NCBI GenBank assembly: GCA_008501765.1 | Contig: QQUE01000002.1 | Coordinates: forward strand, 618,336 to 682,335 | Direction of reading: 5' to 3' | Length of the DNA: 64,000 bases | Source of the DNA: Calditrichota bacterium | GTDB lineage: Bacteria; Zhuqueibacterota; Zhuqueibacteria; Zhuqueibacterales; Geothermadaptataceae | Shown here: piece by piece, positions 47,736 to 56,089 of the stretch | Numbering within the stretch: the stretch's first letter is position 1 | Layout of the letters: every line of letters begins with the position of its first letter | Notes under the pieces: model-generated | The model's database searches: none | What the model was told of the DNA's origin: nothing | What the model saw: only the letters and a program-made list of their open reading frames with translations | Position numbers and translations under genes: made by a program

Positions 47736-48857
47736 TTAAAATGTTTTATTAAGCACAAAGATTTTACCCGGCTGCTGTTGAACGACACCTTCTAACTCTA
47801 ATTTTAATAACATGCTCAAAAGCGCCGGAGTGCTTTTGTTTAACACACGACTTAATTTATCGATATGGTGCTCACCGTCTTTAAGCAAATCTATTATTTC
47901 TTTTTCATTGTTTGAAAAACGCATTGCATCCATTTTACCGGAGTTGACAGGGGAAAACAAATCACCCTGCTGTGGCAACTCGTCAAAAATATCGGCCACT
48001 GACGTAACAAGCTTGGCTCCTTCTTTGATTAACTGATTTGGGCCTGCATGATTTTTCGAAAATATGCTCCCGGGAACCGCAAACACCTCCCGATTTTGAT
48101 CCAATGCCTGATAGGCCGTAATTAAAGCGCCACTTTTCTCGCCGGCTTCCGTGACCACGGTGCCGGCTGTCAACCCGCTGATGATGCGGTTTCGTTTGGG
48201 AAAATTTATAGCATCCGGCTTTGTCCCAAATGCAAATTCAGTTACCAATAATCCATTTTTACAAATTTCGGATGCCAGTTTTTTATTTTCTGAAGGATAA
48301 AGCACATCGAGTCCGCTGCCTAATACGGCCATAGTTTGTCCACCATATTTTACGGTCTCGGTATGGGCTATCGTATCAATACCGCGAGCCAAACCACTAA
48401 CAATAGTCACCCCGGACTCCACAAGCTCCCGGGTTAGTTTGATAGTAATATTTTTCCCATAGGCTGTGGGTAATCTGGTTCCAACAATGGCAATTGCGAA
48501 CGAGTTAAAAACAGAAATCTGGCCAGTAGTATATAAAACCAGGGGAGGGTTTGGAATTCTTTTTAATTTTTCAGGGTATCGATTATCAAAACAGGCAAGG
48601 ATTTGACAATTTTGATCGACGGCTTTTTGCAGTTGATCGAGGCCAAAATCTGCGGATTCTGCCGATTGAATTGCGTGTGCGGCACTTTCATTAATTCCAC
48701 CAATTTTTGTCAATTCATCAATCGAAGCTGAAACAATTTTTGATGGTTTCGCAAAGCGATTAAGCAGGGTTCGTATCCGAGCCGGGCCAATGCCATGAAT
48801 TTGGCTTAAATTCAAAAACAAAGCCATTTCATCCGCTACTGCCCACCAGTTTTCCAT
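47736..48857 (-). CDS. dprA: DNA processing protein DprA (Smf)
   Basis: This 373-residue protein loads RecA on incoming single-stranded DNA in transformation. An N-terminal SAM/HhH-like part (INLSQIHGIGPARIRTLL-type, seen as LNLSQIHGIGPARI) is followed by the Rossmann domain with IVGTRLPTAYGK, VSGLARGIDTIAHTETV, TMAVLGSGLDVLYPSEN and EFAFGTKPDAINFPKRNRIISGL. A C-terminal winged helix completes it (INKLSRVLNKSTPALLSMLLKLEL type). It starts 27 bases after obgE with a G-rich ribosome site. Its stop is 26 bases before the -35 box of the tRNA promoter. Confidence 0.95.
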   Translation of the reverse strand: MENWWAVADEMALFLNLSQIHGIGPARIRTLLNRFAKPSKIVSASIDELTKIGGINESAAHAIQSAESADFGLDQLQKAVDQNCQILACFDNRYPEKLKRIPNPPLVLYTTGQISVFNSFAIAIVGTRLPTAYGKNITIKLTRELVESGVTIVSGLARGIDTIAHTETVKYGGQTMAVLGSGLDVLYPSENKKLASEICKNGLLVTEFAFGTKPDAINFPKRNRIISGLTAGTVVTEAGEKSGALITAYQALDQNREVFAVPGSIFSKNHAGPNQLIKEGAKLVTSVADIFDELPQQGDLFSPVNSGKMDAMRFSNNEKEIIDLLKDGEHHIDKLSRVLNKSTPALLSMLLKLELEGVVQQQPGKIFVLNKTF

Positions 48858-48884
48858 ATTCGCCCCAATTAAAAATAATTCATT

Positions 48885-49859
48885 TTATTCAGAGATGTGC
48901 TGCCAGAGCTTATCGATTAGGTTCGTCAATCCGTCCCCGGTGATACTTGAGATCGTTAATACAGGCTCTTCAAATTTTTTCAATAGCTCCGGCGGAATCC
49001 CCTCGGAAAATGTATCAATTTTCGAGATAACGATGATGCGTGATTTTTCGAGCAGTTTTTCTTCGAATGATCCCAACTCATTGAGCAAAATCTTAAAATC
49101 ATCATGCGGATCTTCGGAGTTGGCATCTATCAAAAACATGAGCACCCGGGTCCGTTCGATGTGACGTAAAAATTCGTGCCCCAATCCTTTTCCAGTGTGC
49201 GCACCTTCGATGAGACCTGGAATATCTGCAATAGCAAATGATGCAAAGTCCCGGTAATTAATCACACCAAGATTCGGTTGCAATGTGGTAAACGGATAAT
49301 CGGCAATTTTAGGGCGCGCTGCGGATACTTTTGAGAGAAAAGTTGATTTTCCAGCGTTCGGAAATCCAACCAGACCAACATCTGCAATGACTTTTAATTC
49401 GAGCCGGATATTATACGACTCGCCTAATTCACCAACCTGCCAGTTTCGCGGTGCCTGTTTTGTTGATGTTTTATATCTGGCGTTTCCCTTGCCGCCGCGC
49501 CCACCTTTGGCAATTTCAACTTTTTGCTTTTCCTCGATGATGTCCGCTATCAATTCATCTGTATCAGCATCAAAAACCATAGTTCCGACTGGCACTCTTA
49601 TTTTTATATCTGCCCCTTTTTTACCATGGCAATTGGAACCGCGTCCGTGTTCTCCCCTTTTGGCTCTAAAATGCTTTTTATGTTGAAAATCCAGCAAGCT
49701 GCGCAATGAGCTGTCAGCGGAAATAATAATACTTCCCCCTTTGCCGCCGTCGCCTCCATCCGGGCCACCTTTCGGCACAAATTTCTCCCGCCGAAAACTA
49801 ACACAACCGCTACCACCACGGCCGGATTCAACGAATATTTTTGCGCGATCTATAAACAT
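48885..49859 (-). CDS. obgE: GTPase Obg
   Basis: This 324-residue ribosome-assembly GTPase has the glycine-rich Obg fold at residues 1-157 (FVESGRGGSGCVSFRREKFVPKGGPDGGDGG type) and the G domain with GFPNAGKSTFLSKVSAARPKIADYPFTTL, DIPGLIEGAHTGKGLGHEFL and later SKID. It lacks the extra C-terminal OCT domain of Gram-positive Obg. AGGAAAG lies right before the ATG, 17 bases after the icd terminator, so either readthrough or a short promoter drives it. Confidence 0.97.
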   Translation of the reverse strand: MFIDRAKIFVESGRGGSGCVSFRREKFVPKGGPDGGDGGKGGSIIISADSSLRSLLDFQHKKHFRAKRGEHGRGSNCHGKKGADIKIRVPVGTMVFDADTDELIADIIEEKQKVEIAKGGRGGKGNARYKTSTKQAPRNWQVGELGESYNIRLELKVIADVGLVGFPNAGKSTFLSKVSAARPKIADYPFTTLQPNLGVINYRDFASFAIADIPGLIEGAHTGKGLGHEFLRHIERTRVLMFLIDANSEDPHDDFKILLNELGSFEEKLLEKSRIIVISKIDTFSEGIPPELLKKFEEPVLTISSITGDGLTNLIDKLWQHISE

Positions 49860-49875
49860 CTTTCTTTCCTAAACC

Positions 49876-49900
49876 AAAAAGGCAGGGACTTTGCCCTGCC
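49876..49900 (-). terminator. Rho-independent terminator after icd
   Basis: On the minus strand GGCAGGG and CCCTGCC form a seven-base-pair GC-rich stem with a six-base loop, followed by TTTTTGG. It lies between icd and obgE. Confidence 0.88.
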
Positions 49901-49924
49901 TTCAAATTAACATTTCTACCAAAT

Positions 49925-51322
49925 CTACATGTTGTCAACGATTGCTTTCCCAAATTCAGAACATTTCAACAGCGTCGCGCCTTCCATTTGCCGGTGAAAA
50001 TCATAGGTCACTTTTTTATGCGCAATCGCTTTTTCGATACCATTGTTAATGAGATCCGCTGCTTCCTGCCATCCCATGTGCTCAAGCATCAAGACACCGG
50101 ACAGCACGACTGAGCCGGGATTTACCTTGTCCAAATTGGCGTATTTCGGGGCTGTCCCGTGTGTAGCCTCAAAAATTGCATGCCCCGTGGTATAATTAAT
50201 GTTCGCGCCGGGCGCGATTCCGATTCCGCCAACCTGCGCTGCAAGCGCATCAGAAAGATAATCGCCATTCAAATTCATAGTAGCGACAACATCAAACTCT
50301 TTCGCGCGGGTCAATACTTGCTGCAGCGTAATATCTGCGATCGTATCCTTTATCAACAGTTTTTCTTTGTATTGTCCGTTTCCATGTGTAGGCATCAACT
50401 TCAGTGAGGCTTCGATTTCCGAGCAAATATCTGATTTCTGCGAATCGGTCATCATGCCGTAGCCGGGGTCGATCATCGCTGCATTTTCTTCAACACTCAA
50501 ATTAGAATTGGCATCTTTGTTGCCAATGATCCAGCTCTCACGCTCAGTTACAACTTTATCGCGATAATCAGTAACACCAACCTCGTATCCCCAATTCTTA
50601 AATGCGCCTTCGGTGAATTTCATAATATTGCCTTTGTGGACCAAGGTCACCGATTTACGGTTGTGTTTCAAAGCATATTCGATAGCAGCTTTAGCAAGGC
50701 GAAAAGTACCCTCTTTCGAAATAGGCTTAATTCCAATACCGGAAGTTTCTGGAAAACGAATATTTTTAACACCCATCTCGGACTGAAGGAAGTTTATAAC
50801 CTTTTTTACCTCGGAAGTGCCTTCGGCCCATTCAATGCCAGCGTAAATATCTTCTGTATTCTCACGGAAAATAACCATATCAACGTTTTGAGGATTGGTC
50901 ACCGGAGATGGTACACCTTGAAAATAACGGACAGGCCGCAGACAAACAAAAAGATCAAGAATTTGACGCAAAGCTACATTTAGTGAGCGAAATCCGCCAC
51001 CTATTGGGGTTGTGAGAGGTCCTTTGATTCCTACGAGATATTCACGAAATGCTGCTATTGTATCTTCTGGAAGCCAATCACCAAATTTTTTAAACGCTTT
51101 TTCACCAGCGTAAACTTCAAGCCATTCGATTTTTCTTTTGCCACCATATGCTTTTTCAACAGCTTTATCAAAAACATACTGCGAAGCTTTCCAAATATCA
51201 GGGCCGGTTCCATCACCTTCAATAAATGGAATCACCGGGCTGTCGGGGACGACCAAAACACCATCATCAATTGAGATTTTTTCTCCGTTTTTCGGAGCAA
51301 CAATATCTTTAAAACTCGCCAT
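49925..51322 (-). CDS. icd: isocitrate dehydrogenase, NADP type
   Basis: This 465-residue TCA-cycle enzyme oxidises isocitrate to 2-oxoglutarate. The substrate loop [17 protein letters not shown] keeps the Ser that is phosphorylated in E. coli. The NADP-selecting [17 protein letters not shown] matches the E. coli type, so NADP use is expected. ATG at 51322 has GGAGG six bases upstream; the longer frame to 51352 begins with TTG inside a hairpin and is not used. The leader has two inverted repeats (listed separately). A terminator follows the gene. Confidence 0.97.
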   Translation of the reverse strand: MASFKDIVAPKNGEKISIDDGVLVVPDSPVIPFIEGDGTGPDIWKASQYVFDKAVEKAYGGKRKIEWLEVYAGEKAFKKFGDWLPEDTIAAFREYLVGIKGPLTTPIGGGFRSLNVALRQILDLFVCLRPVRYFQGVPSPVTNPQNVDMVIFRENTEDIYAGIEWAEGTSEVKKVINFLQSEMGVKNIRFPETSGIGIKPISKEGTFRLAKAAIEYALKHNRKSVTLVHKGNIMKFTEGAFKNWGYEVGVTDYRDKVVTERESWIIGNKDANSNLSVEENAAMIDPGYGMMTDSQKSDICSEIEASLKLMPTHGNGQYKEKLLIKDTIADITLQQVLTRAKEFDVVATMNLNGDYLSDALAAQVGGIGIAPGANINYTTGHAIFEATHGTAPKYANLDKVNPGSVVLSGVLMLEHMGWQEAADLINNGIEKAIAHKKVTYDFHRQMEGATLLKCSEFGKAIVDNM

Positions 51323-51332
51323 TAATCCTCCA

Positions 51333-51353
51333 ATTGGACGCTCGCCGTCCAAT
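51333..51353 (-). promoter_or_regulatory. leader hairpin next to the icd ribosome site
   Basis: On the minus strand ATTGGACG, loop GCGAG, CGTCCAAT: a perfect 8-bp stem ending one base before GGAGG. It could hold or expose the ribosome site of icd. Confidence 0.5.
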
Positions 51354-51371
51354 CAATATATTTAATATATC

Positions 51372-51389
51372 CGTACATTCAAATGTACG
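51372..51389. promoter_or_regulatory. 18-base palindrome upstream of icd, possible operator
   Basis: CGTACATT and AATGTACG flank a two-base centre, a perfect inverted repeat. It lies just downstream of a TATAAT (minus strand, 51393-51398) whose -35 is poor, so a bound dimer would cover the start site. Confidence 0.45.
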
Positions 51390-51441
51390 CTAATTATATT
51401 TACGAAAATTTGATAAAGGCAGGGGGTTGAGAGCAGAATCT

Positions 51442-52116
51442 TTAACTTGGTTTTATATACTCAACTCTTTTGTTCTTTGAATTAAGGTTGTTTTCTTTTA
51501 ATACTTTTCTGAGTTGAAAAAATCCAATTTGTACACTTCCATATTTCGGGCTTCTCAAAATCTTTTTCAATTTTAGAACACCAACCATCGGATTTTCAGT
51601 TGCGGCACGAATTACATAATCATCAGAAGAAAGGGCGCTAGAATGCGGGCTGGAATAAGATTCCTCAGTATAACTCTCTCCCTGAGATATTTCATCTGGA
51701 GCAGAATCACCGTATTCATTTGATGGTTCTGGTGCGTGACTTGGTGCAACGGCAGCAGTTACCCCTTCAAAATTATTGACAGCCTCTTCCAGCGTATCGA
51801 AGGCTTTGATAATATAATGAAATTCCAGCAACTCAAATACTTCAAATACATCGGGGATCATTCGAATAAGTTTTAAATCTCCCCCTCTTTCCCGAATACC
51901 CTTAATTTCACTTATAAAAATTCCCCAACCAGCGCTGCTTATATAATCAACATTACCGAGGTCGATGATAATTTTGTAGGTGTTGGCTTTAATTAAGGTA
52001 TTTAATGAATGTTCCAACTCGGCCGACGTAGTTGTGTCGATGTACCCACCAACCTTTATAACTGCGATATTCCTGTTCGCACCAGTACGTTCAACCGACA
52101 CTTGAATACCTTCCAT
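51442..52116 (-). CDS. STAS anti-sigma antagonist with a C-terminal HTH-like module
   Basis: A 224-residue protein. Residues 1-115 form a STAS domain of the RsbV/SpoIIAA type: IAVIKVGGYIDTTTSAELEH, IIIDLGNVDYISSAGWG, where the phosphorylatable Ser should be in the S60-S61 pair. Residues about 116-170 are an acidic, Ser-rich linker. Residues 175-224 form a basic module aligning without gaps with residues 768-814 of the kinase-phosphatase chimera encoded upstream (15 of 47 identical, including KYG, LN-x-KN-x-R and a final YI). STAS proteins usually end after about 110 residues. It has its own strong promoter, 90 bases after the chimera gene, and is the likely substrate of that protein. Confidence 0.88.
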   Translation of the reverse strand: MEGIQVSVERTGANRNIAVIKVGGYIDTTTSAELEHSLNTLIKANTYKIIIDLGNVDYISSAGWGIFISEIKGIRERGGDLKLIRMIPDVFEVFELLEFHYIIKAFDTLEEAVNNFEGVTAAVAPSHAPEPSNEYGDSAPDEISQGESYTEESYSSPHSSALSSDDYVIRAATENPMVGVLKLKKILRSPKYGSVQIGFFQLRKVLKENNLNSKNKRVEYIKPS

Positions 52117-52158
52117 GGTTATCTCCTAAAGATATTTTCTGCAAATTAAGCATTAAAT

Positions 52159-52187
52159 AATATACAATTCGTGTTAGATAATGTCAA
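52159..52187 (-). promoter_or_regulatory. near-consensus promoter of the STAS gene
   Basis: On the minus strand a perfect TTGACA (52182-52187), 17 bases and TATATT (52159-52164). The start near 52152 gives a leader of about 36 bases with AGGAG before the ATG. Confidence 0.85.
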
Positions 52188-52206
52188 TGGAAACGAATGG
52201 AATGTA

Positions 52207-55200
52207 TTATTTATGCCCGATTAAATCCAACGCTTTATTTATTTTAAGTTTAATATCTGCTCTCGAGGGATCATGCTTAAGAATTTTTTTCCATTGCTCA
52301 ACAGCTTTTGAATAATCACCTTTATTTGCGTAAATGACACCAATATTTTCATGTGCTGTGGCGTCTGTACTGTCCAGTTTTATAACGTCAGAATACGCTC
52401 CGATTGCATCATCGTAGCGGCCCGTGCGAAAGAAAGCATTTCCAAGTATGCTATGTGCCTCTTTAAAATCAGGATATTTTTCAACGGCATCATTAAATTT
52501 TAGAATGGCCTCGTCAAATTCTTTTCGTTTATAATACCGCAATCCTTCGATGAGCAATCCTTCTTTTTCTTTTAACTGATCTCGTCTCGCCTCACCCGTT
52601 ACAATATCTTGCTGTTTCAGGCCATTCCTGCTATTTTTCCGTTTCTTCACAAAAACTTCATGGGGATCCGTGAACATGGGCAGCATGTCCGCACCATCTG
52701 GCTCAGCGTCGTTTGCTGCTGAAAAAAGCTCTATAAAAATTCCTGTATCATCTGTTTTGTCATGAGGAAATTTTTCATCCTCCTTAAAATCGCCCGATTT
52801 ACCATCCGTAACCTCGATAAATGGAGAGGCATTTTCATCATCCGCATCCGAGCTCGTGAGGTCTGTGCTGAGCAATTCCAGAGTCTCATCTTTAAAGCCA
52901 CGCTCCTCTGGCAATTGTTCATCTAAATCACTCTCAGCCTCAGAATCACTATTCTGTGGTAATACCTCATCCGTTGTCGTATTGGCGAGGTTTTTCTTTT
53001 CCTCTATTAAATTACCGTCATCTTCTTCCGAAACTTGACTGATTTCTTCCTGATCAACAAAAATAGATGACGACGAATCATCGGCAAAACTGTTTGAAAT
53101 TTCTTGTTGCAGAAGATCATCCACGGCATCATAAGTTGAGGAATTATTGGAACGATCCGAATTAACATCATAATCATCGCCATGTGCGTCGGCTTCAACT
53201 TCTGTCTCAAATTCATCATCCTCGTCACTAGACTTCTCTCCGCCCTGTAATATATCGAGAAAAGAAAGAGAATCTTCTTCTAACTCTGCTTCATTTGTCG
53301 CTTCGGCATCCTGCAATTCACCTGTTTCGGAGTCGGTTGTTTCCGTTGCAGCCCCGGGCTGGCTTTCATCATCATCCGGCTTTTGCAGTAATTCTTCCAG
53401 AGGTTGAGAAATGGAATCACTTTCCACCTCAGTTGTTTCGACATTTTCTTCTTTTTGCGAGATATCAACTTCAGTGGTTTTTTCCGTTTTAGTTTCTGGC
53501 ACAACCGTTTCTGCTACAGAAATAGGCTCTTCTTCCGGTTCTTCTTTTCGATCAATAAGAATTCGGCCATCCAATGTTAACATTGGGGTGCCCGGTGCTT
53601 TAATTCGTTTTTTGTTGCGTGCACCGCGGGCAATATAAGCTTCGCGCAGATTTTTCGTGTTGAGCCGGCTACGGACAAGCTCGTCATAAATTTTCTTTTC
53701 CGTGATTATTGTAAAACCATACTTTTCCGTGTTTAATTCTTCGCTAATTCTTTTCGCACCATATTCAGGATGGTTTTTTATAATATCGAAAATTTTCGTT
53801 TTGTCTTCGATGCTAAAATGCTTGGCTTCCAGGGACACTTCTTCATCGATTTCATAAGCATCAACACCATGCTCATCAAAGGTCTTTTTATATTTATTGT
53901 AATATGCATAGGTCGTGATTCCTGCCTTTTCGCAGGCTTCCCGGATATTTGTCCCGGACTCAATTTCCTGATGCGCCAATTTTGCACGACGCAATTCCTC
54001 TTTTTCCGAGTTTGATTCTTCTTTTATCGTAACGCAGGTGATATCATCGTATTGGAGGTTTCCTTCGATAAATGTATCAATTTCCAGGCGCAGCTTGTCG
54101 ACAAAATCTTCCGCATTCAGCTTGCCACCCTGGCGGATAATTTGCAGTAACCTTTCTTCGCCGAACAGCTGGCGTCGGCCATTCATCGCCTCCGTAATCC
54201 CATCCGTGTACAGTAAAACAATGTCATCCTCTGTCATCTGAATAGTATCCGATTCGATGGATTGCCGGAACAGGTCTTTTTCTGCCAATTGGATTCCAAT
54301 TGGAAATCCTTTTGGATTTAAATAGTAGGTCTTTTCTGTACTTGGACGATACAAAATCATCGGATTGTGGCCAGCACTGGCAAAGTTTAAACGACGGCGT
54401 TTCGCATCAATTATCACATAAAAAACAGTGACAAACATCCCCTTTTTCATATCGGTCGCGACAAACTCATTCACCCTTGCTAAAACTTCAGCCGCATCAT
54501 GCACGCCGCGCGCTTCGGTTCGCAGGGCCGTTCGAATCATCGTCATTACCAAAGATCCGGGAACACCTTTACCCGAGACATCAGCCACAACGACACCAAG
54601 CGTATCTTTGTCCACCTGAACAAAGTCATAATAATCACCGCCAACTTCTTTCGCGGCTTCATAATAAGATGAGATTTCGCATCCCTCAAGTTTCGGGACT
54701 TCGGAGGGGAGCAAGGTTTGCTGGATCTCTTGAGCAACCTGCATTTCCTTCTGCAAGCGTTCCTGCTCAGCGAGATTTTTTTGCGATTCCCGAAATTTGG
54801 TGGTCATCTCGCTAAATGCTTGCGCTATTTCGCCAATTTCAGTTGAGGCGTCGATATCCATTTCATCGTCAACCTCACCGTGGTCGATGGCTCGAATCCA
54901 GGATGCCAGTTTTTTAAAAGGATTTAGGAGAATGTAAATAAGAACAAAAACACCGACATATGCCAATATCAATATGGACAATGTTAATTGAAAATATGCC
55001 CAACGTAAAGTGGAAATTTCGGAATCAACTTTTTCTTTTAATGCCAAAACATGGATTTTACCGTACTTTTCACCGGTAAACGGGTAATGTACCGGAATAC
55101 TAAAATCATAAACTTCTGCTGTATTTAACCGGTCATTTTCAGCCACCAATTCAAAGTTATATAATTTTACCGAATCGGAAAGCTGCACCACTTCTGCGGG

Positions 55201-56073
55201 TAAACGCGGGTATTCAGTTCCATATTTCGCACCTTGCCAGTTAATATTGATATGCCCGGAAATTAAATTTTCACGGTTATCAACAACAAACAAATCGATG
55301 ATTTGAGCCTTCTTTTCCTCCAAAATAGGCTCAACGGTCAGAGAAATTTCATCATAATACTCATTGCGCAAAATATCTTTTCGTTTCGATTCATCGGCTA
55401 ATTCAAGATTGTTTTTGGCGAGGGATTCCAAATTAAATTTGGCTGTCTGTCCAATACTATTAAACCGGTTGAATGCCTCGCGTGTTTTTTCGGAACCCGC
55501 TTTAAAATACAGATAGCCATAACTTCCCATAACCGCGACAGTAAAAGCCAGCGTTATTCGCCAAAAATATTGGCCTTTTAATGTGAAAGGAATACCTTGA
55601 GCAGATTTTAAAACATCGGGACGGGTGCTGGTTTTTTTCTTGCTTCTGTCCCGGTACTTGGTCATCCGCAGTTCATTGCCTTCTTCCGTCTTGCGATAAT
55701 CAATTTCATCCATCAATTTGCGGATGATGAAGATTCCAAGACCGCCTTTTTTACCAATTTCGACGTACCGGTCCAAATCCGGAGCTTTTACCGTGCGTGG
55801 ATCAAAATACTTTCCGGTATCGATGAGGCTAACCGTGGCACTGTTCTTACGGATGATTACACGCAACAAGATAAAGCCCGGTTCGCTCTGTTCCCGGTAA
55901 GCGTGACGAATGATATTGGTTCCCGCTTCATCGATTCCCAGTTTATAGGCGTTGATGATTTTATTGGAGAGGCCGTATTTATTGCCGACCCGAGTAACAA
56001 AATCACGAAGTTCACCAAGATAATCGATATGAGCAGGGACTTTTAACTGCTCTTTGATAACATCTTTAAACAA
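52207..56073 (-). CDS. chimeric kinase/phosphatase: RsbW-like, HAMP, SpoIIE, transposase-type HTH, TPR
   Basis: A 1288-residue membrane protein. In order: RsbW-like HATPase at about 1-145 (N box DEAGTNIIRHAY, G box GKKGGLGIFIIRKL); membrane segments at about 172-190 and 361-386 around a sensor domain; HAMP (about 386-440) and coiled coil; SpoIIE/PP2C phosphatase at about 455-685 (EVGGDYYDF, VVADVSGKGVPGSLVM, SAGHNPMILYR, DDITCVTI). Next come an HTH near 698-735 (ACEKAGITTYAYYNKYKK) and a second module at 768-814 starting HPEYGAKRISEEL, both like IS3/IS481 integrase N-termini. A very acidic linker (about 830-1130) and TPRs (about 1170-1285) end it. It probably phosphorylates and dephosphorylates the neighbouring STAS protein. 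The start is TTG, the only standard choice after the in-frame stop. It lies 16 bases after the barrel gene. Confidence 0.9.
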   Translation of the reverse strand: MFKDVIKEQLKVPAHIDYLGELRDFVTRVGNKYGLSNKIINAYKLGIDEAGTNIIRHAYREQSEPGFILLRVIIRKNSATVSLIDTGKYFDPRTVKAPDLDRYVEIGKKGGLGIFIIRKLMDEIDYRKTEEGNELRMTKYRDRSKKKTSTRPDVLKSAQGIPFTLKGQYFWRITLAFTVAVMGSYGYLYFKAGSEKTREAFNRFNSIGQTAKFNLESLAKNNLELADESKRKDILRNEYYDEISLTVEPILEEKKAQIIDLFVVDNRENLISGHININWQGAKYGTEYPRLPAEVVQLSDSVKLYNFELVAENDRLNTAEVYDFSIPVHYPFTGEKYGKIHVLALKEKVDSEISTLRWAYFQLTLSILILAYVGVFVLIYILLNPFKKLASWIRAIDHGEVDDEMDIDASTEIGEIAQAFSEMTTKFRESQKNLAEQERLQKEMQVAQEIQQTLLPSEVPKLEGCEISSYYEAAKEVGGDYYDFVQVDKDTLGVVVADVSGKGVPGSLVMTMIRTALRTEARGVHDAAEVLARVNEFVATDMKKGMFVTVFYVIIDAKRRRLNFASAGHNPMILYRPSTEKTYYLNPKGFPIGIQLAEKDLFRQSIESDTIQMTEDDIVLLYTDGITEAMNGRRQLFGEERLLQIIRQGGKLNAEDFVDKLRLEIDTFIEGNLQYDDITCVTIKEESNSEKEELRRAKLAHQEIESGTNIREACEKAGITTYAYYNKYKKTFDEHGVDAYEIDEEVSLEAKHFSIEDKTKIFDIIKNHPEYGAKRISEELNTEKYGFTIITEKKIYDELVRSRLNTKNLREAYIARGARNKKRIKAPGTPMLTLDGRILIDRKEEPEEEPISVAETVVPETKTEKTTEVDISQKEENVETTEVESDSISQPLEELLQKPDDDESQPGAATETTDSETGELQDAEATNEAELEEDSLSFLDILQGGEKSSDEDDEFETEVEADAHGDDYDVNSDRSNNSSTYDAVDDLLQQEISNSFADDSSSSIFVDQEEISQVSEEDDGNLIEEKKNLANTTTDEVLPQNSDSEAESDLDEQLPEERGFKDETLELLSTDLTSSDADDENASPFIEVTDGKSGDFKEDEKFPHDKTDDTGIFIELFSAANDAEPDGADMLPMFTDPHEVFVKKRKNSRNGLKQQDIVTGEARRDQLKEKEGLLIEGLRYYKRKEFDEAILKFNDAVEKYPDFKEAHSILGNAFFRTGRYDDAIGAYSDVIKLDSTDATAHENIGVIYANKGDYSKAVEQWKKILKHDPSRADIKLKINKALDLIGHK

Positions 56074-56089
56074 GGGTATCAGCTCTCAT

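Noticed and set aside
51323-51352. N-terminal extension of icd from a TTG
   Set aside because: The TTG and the following codons form the hairpin before GGAGG; the normal start with an ideal ribosome site is ten codons later.
53640-54000. Transposase remnant or insertion sequence
   Set aside because: The HTHs are in frame inside a long signalling protein, there is no DDE catalytic domain, no terminal inverted repeats and no target duplication, so this is a domesticated domain at most.
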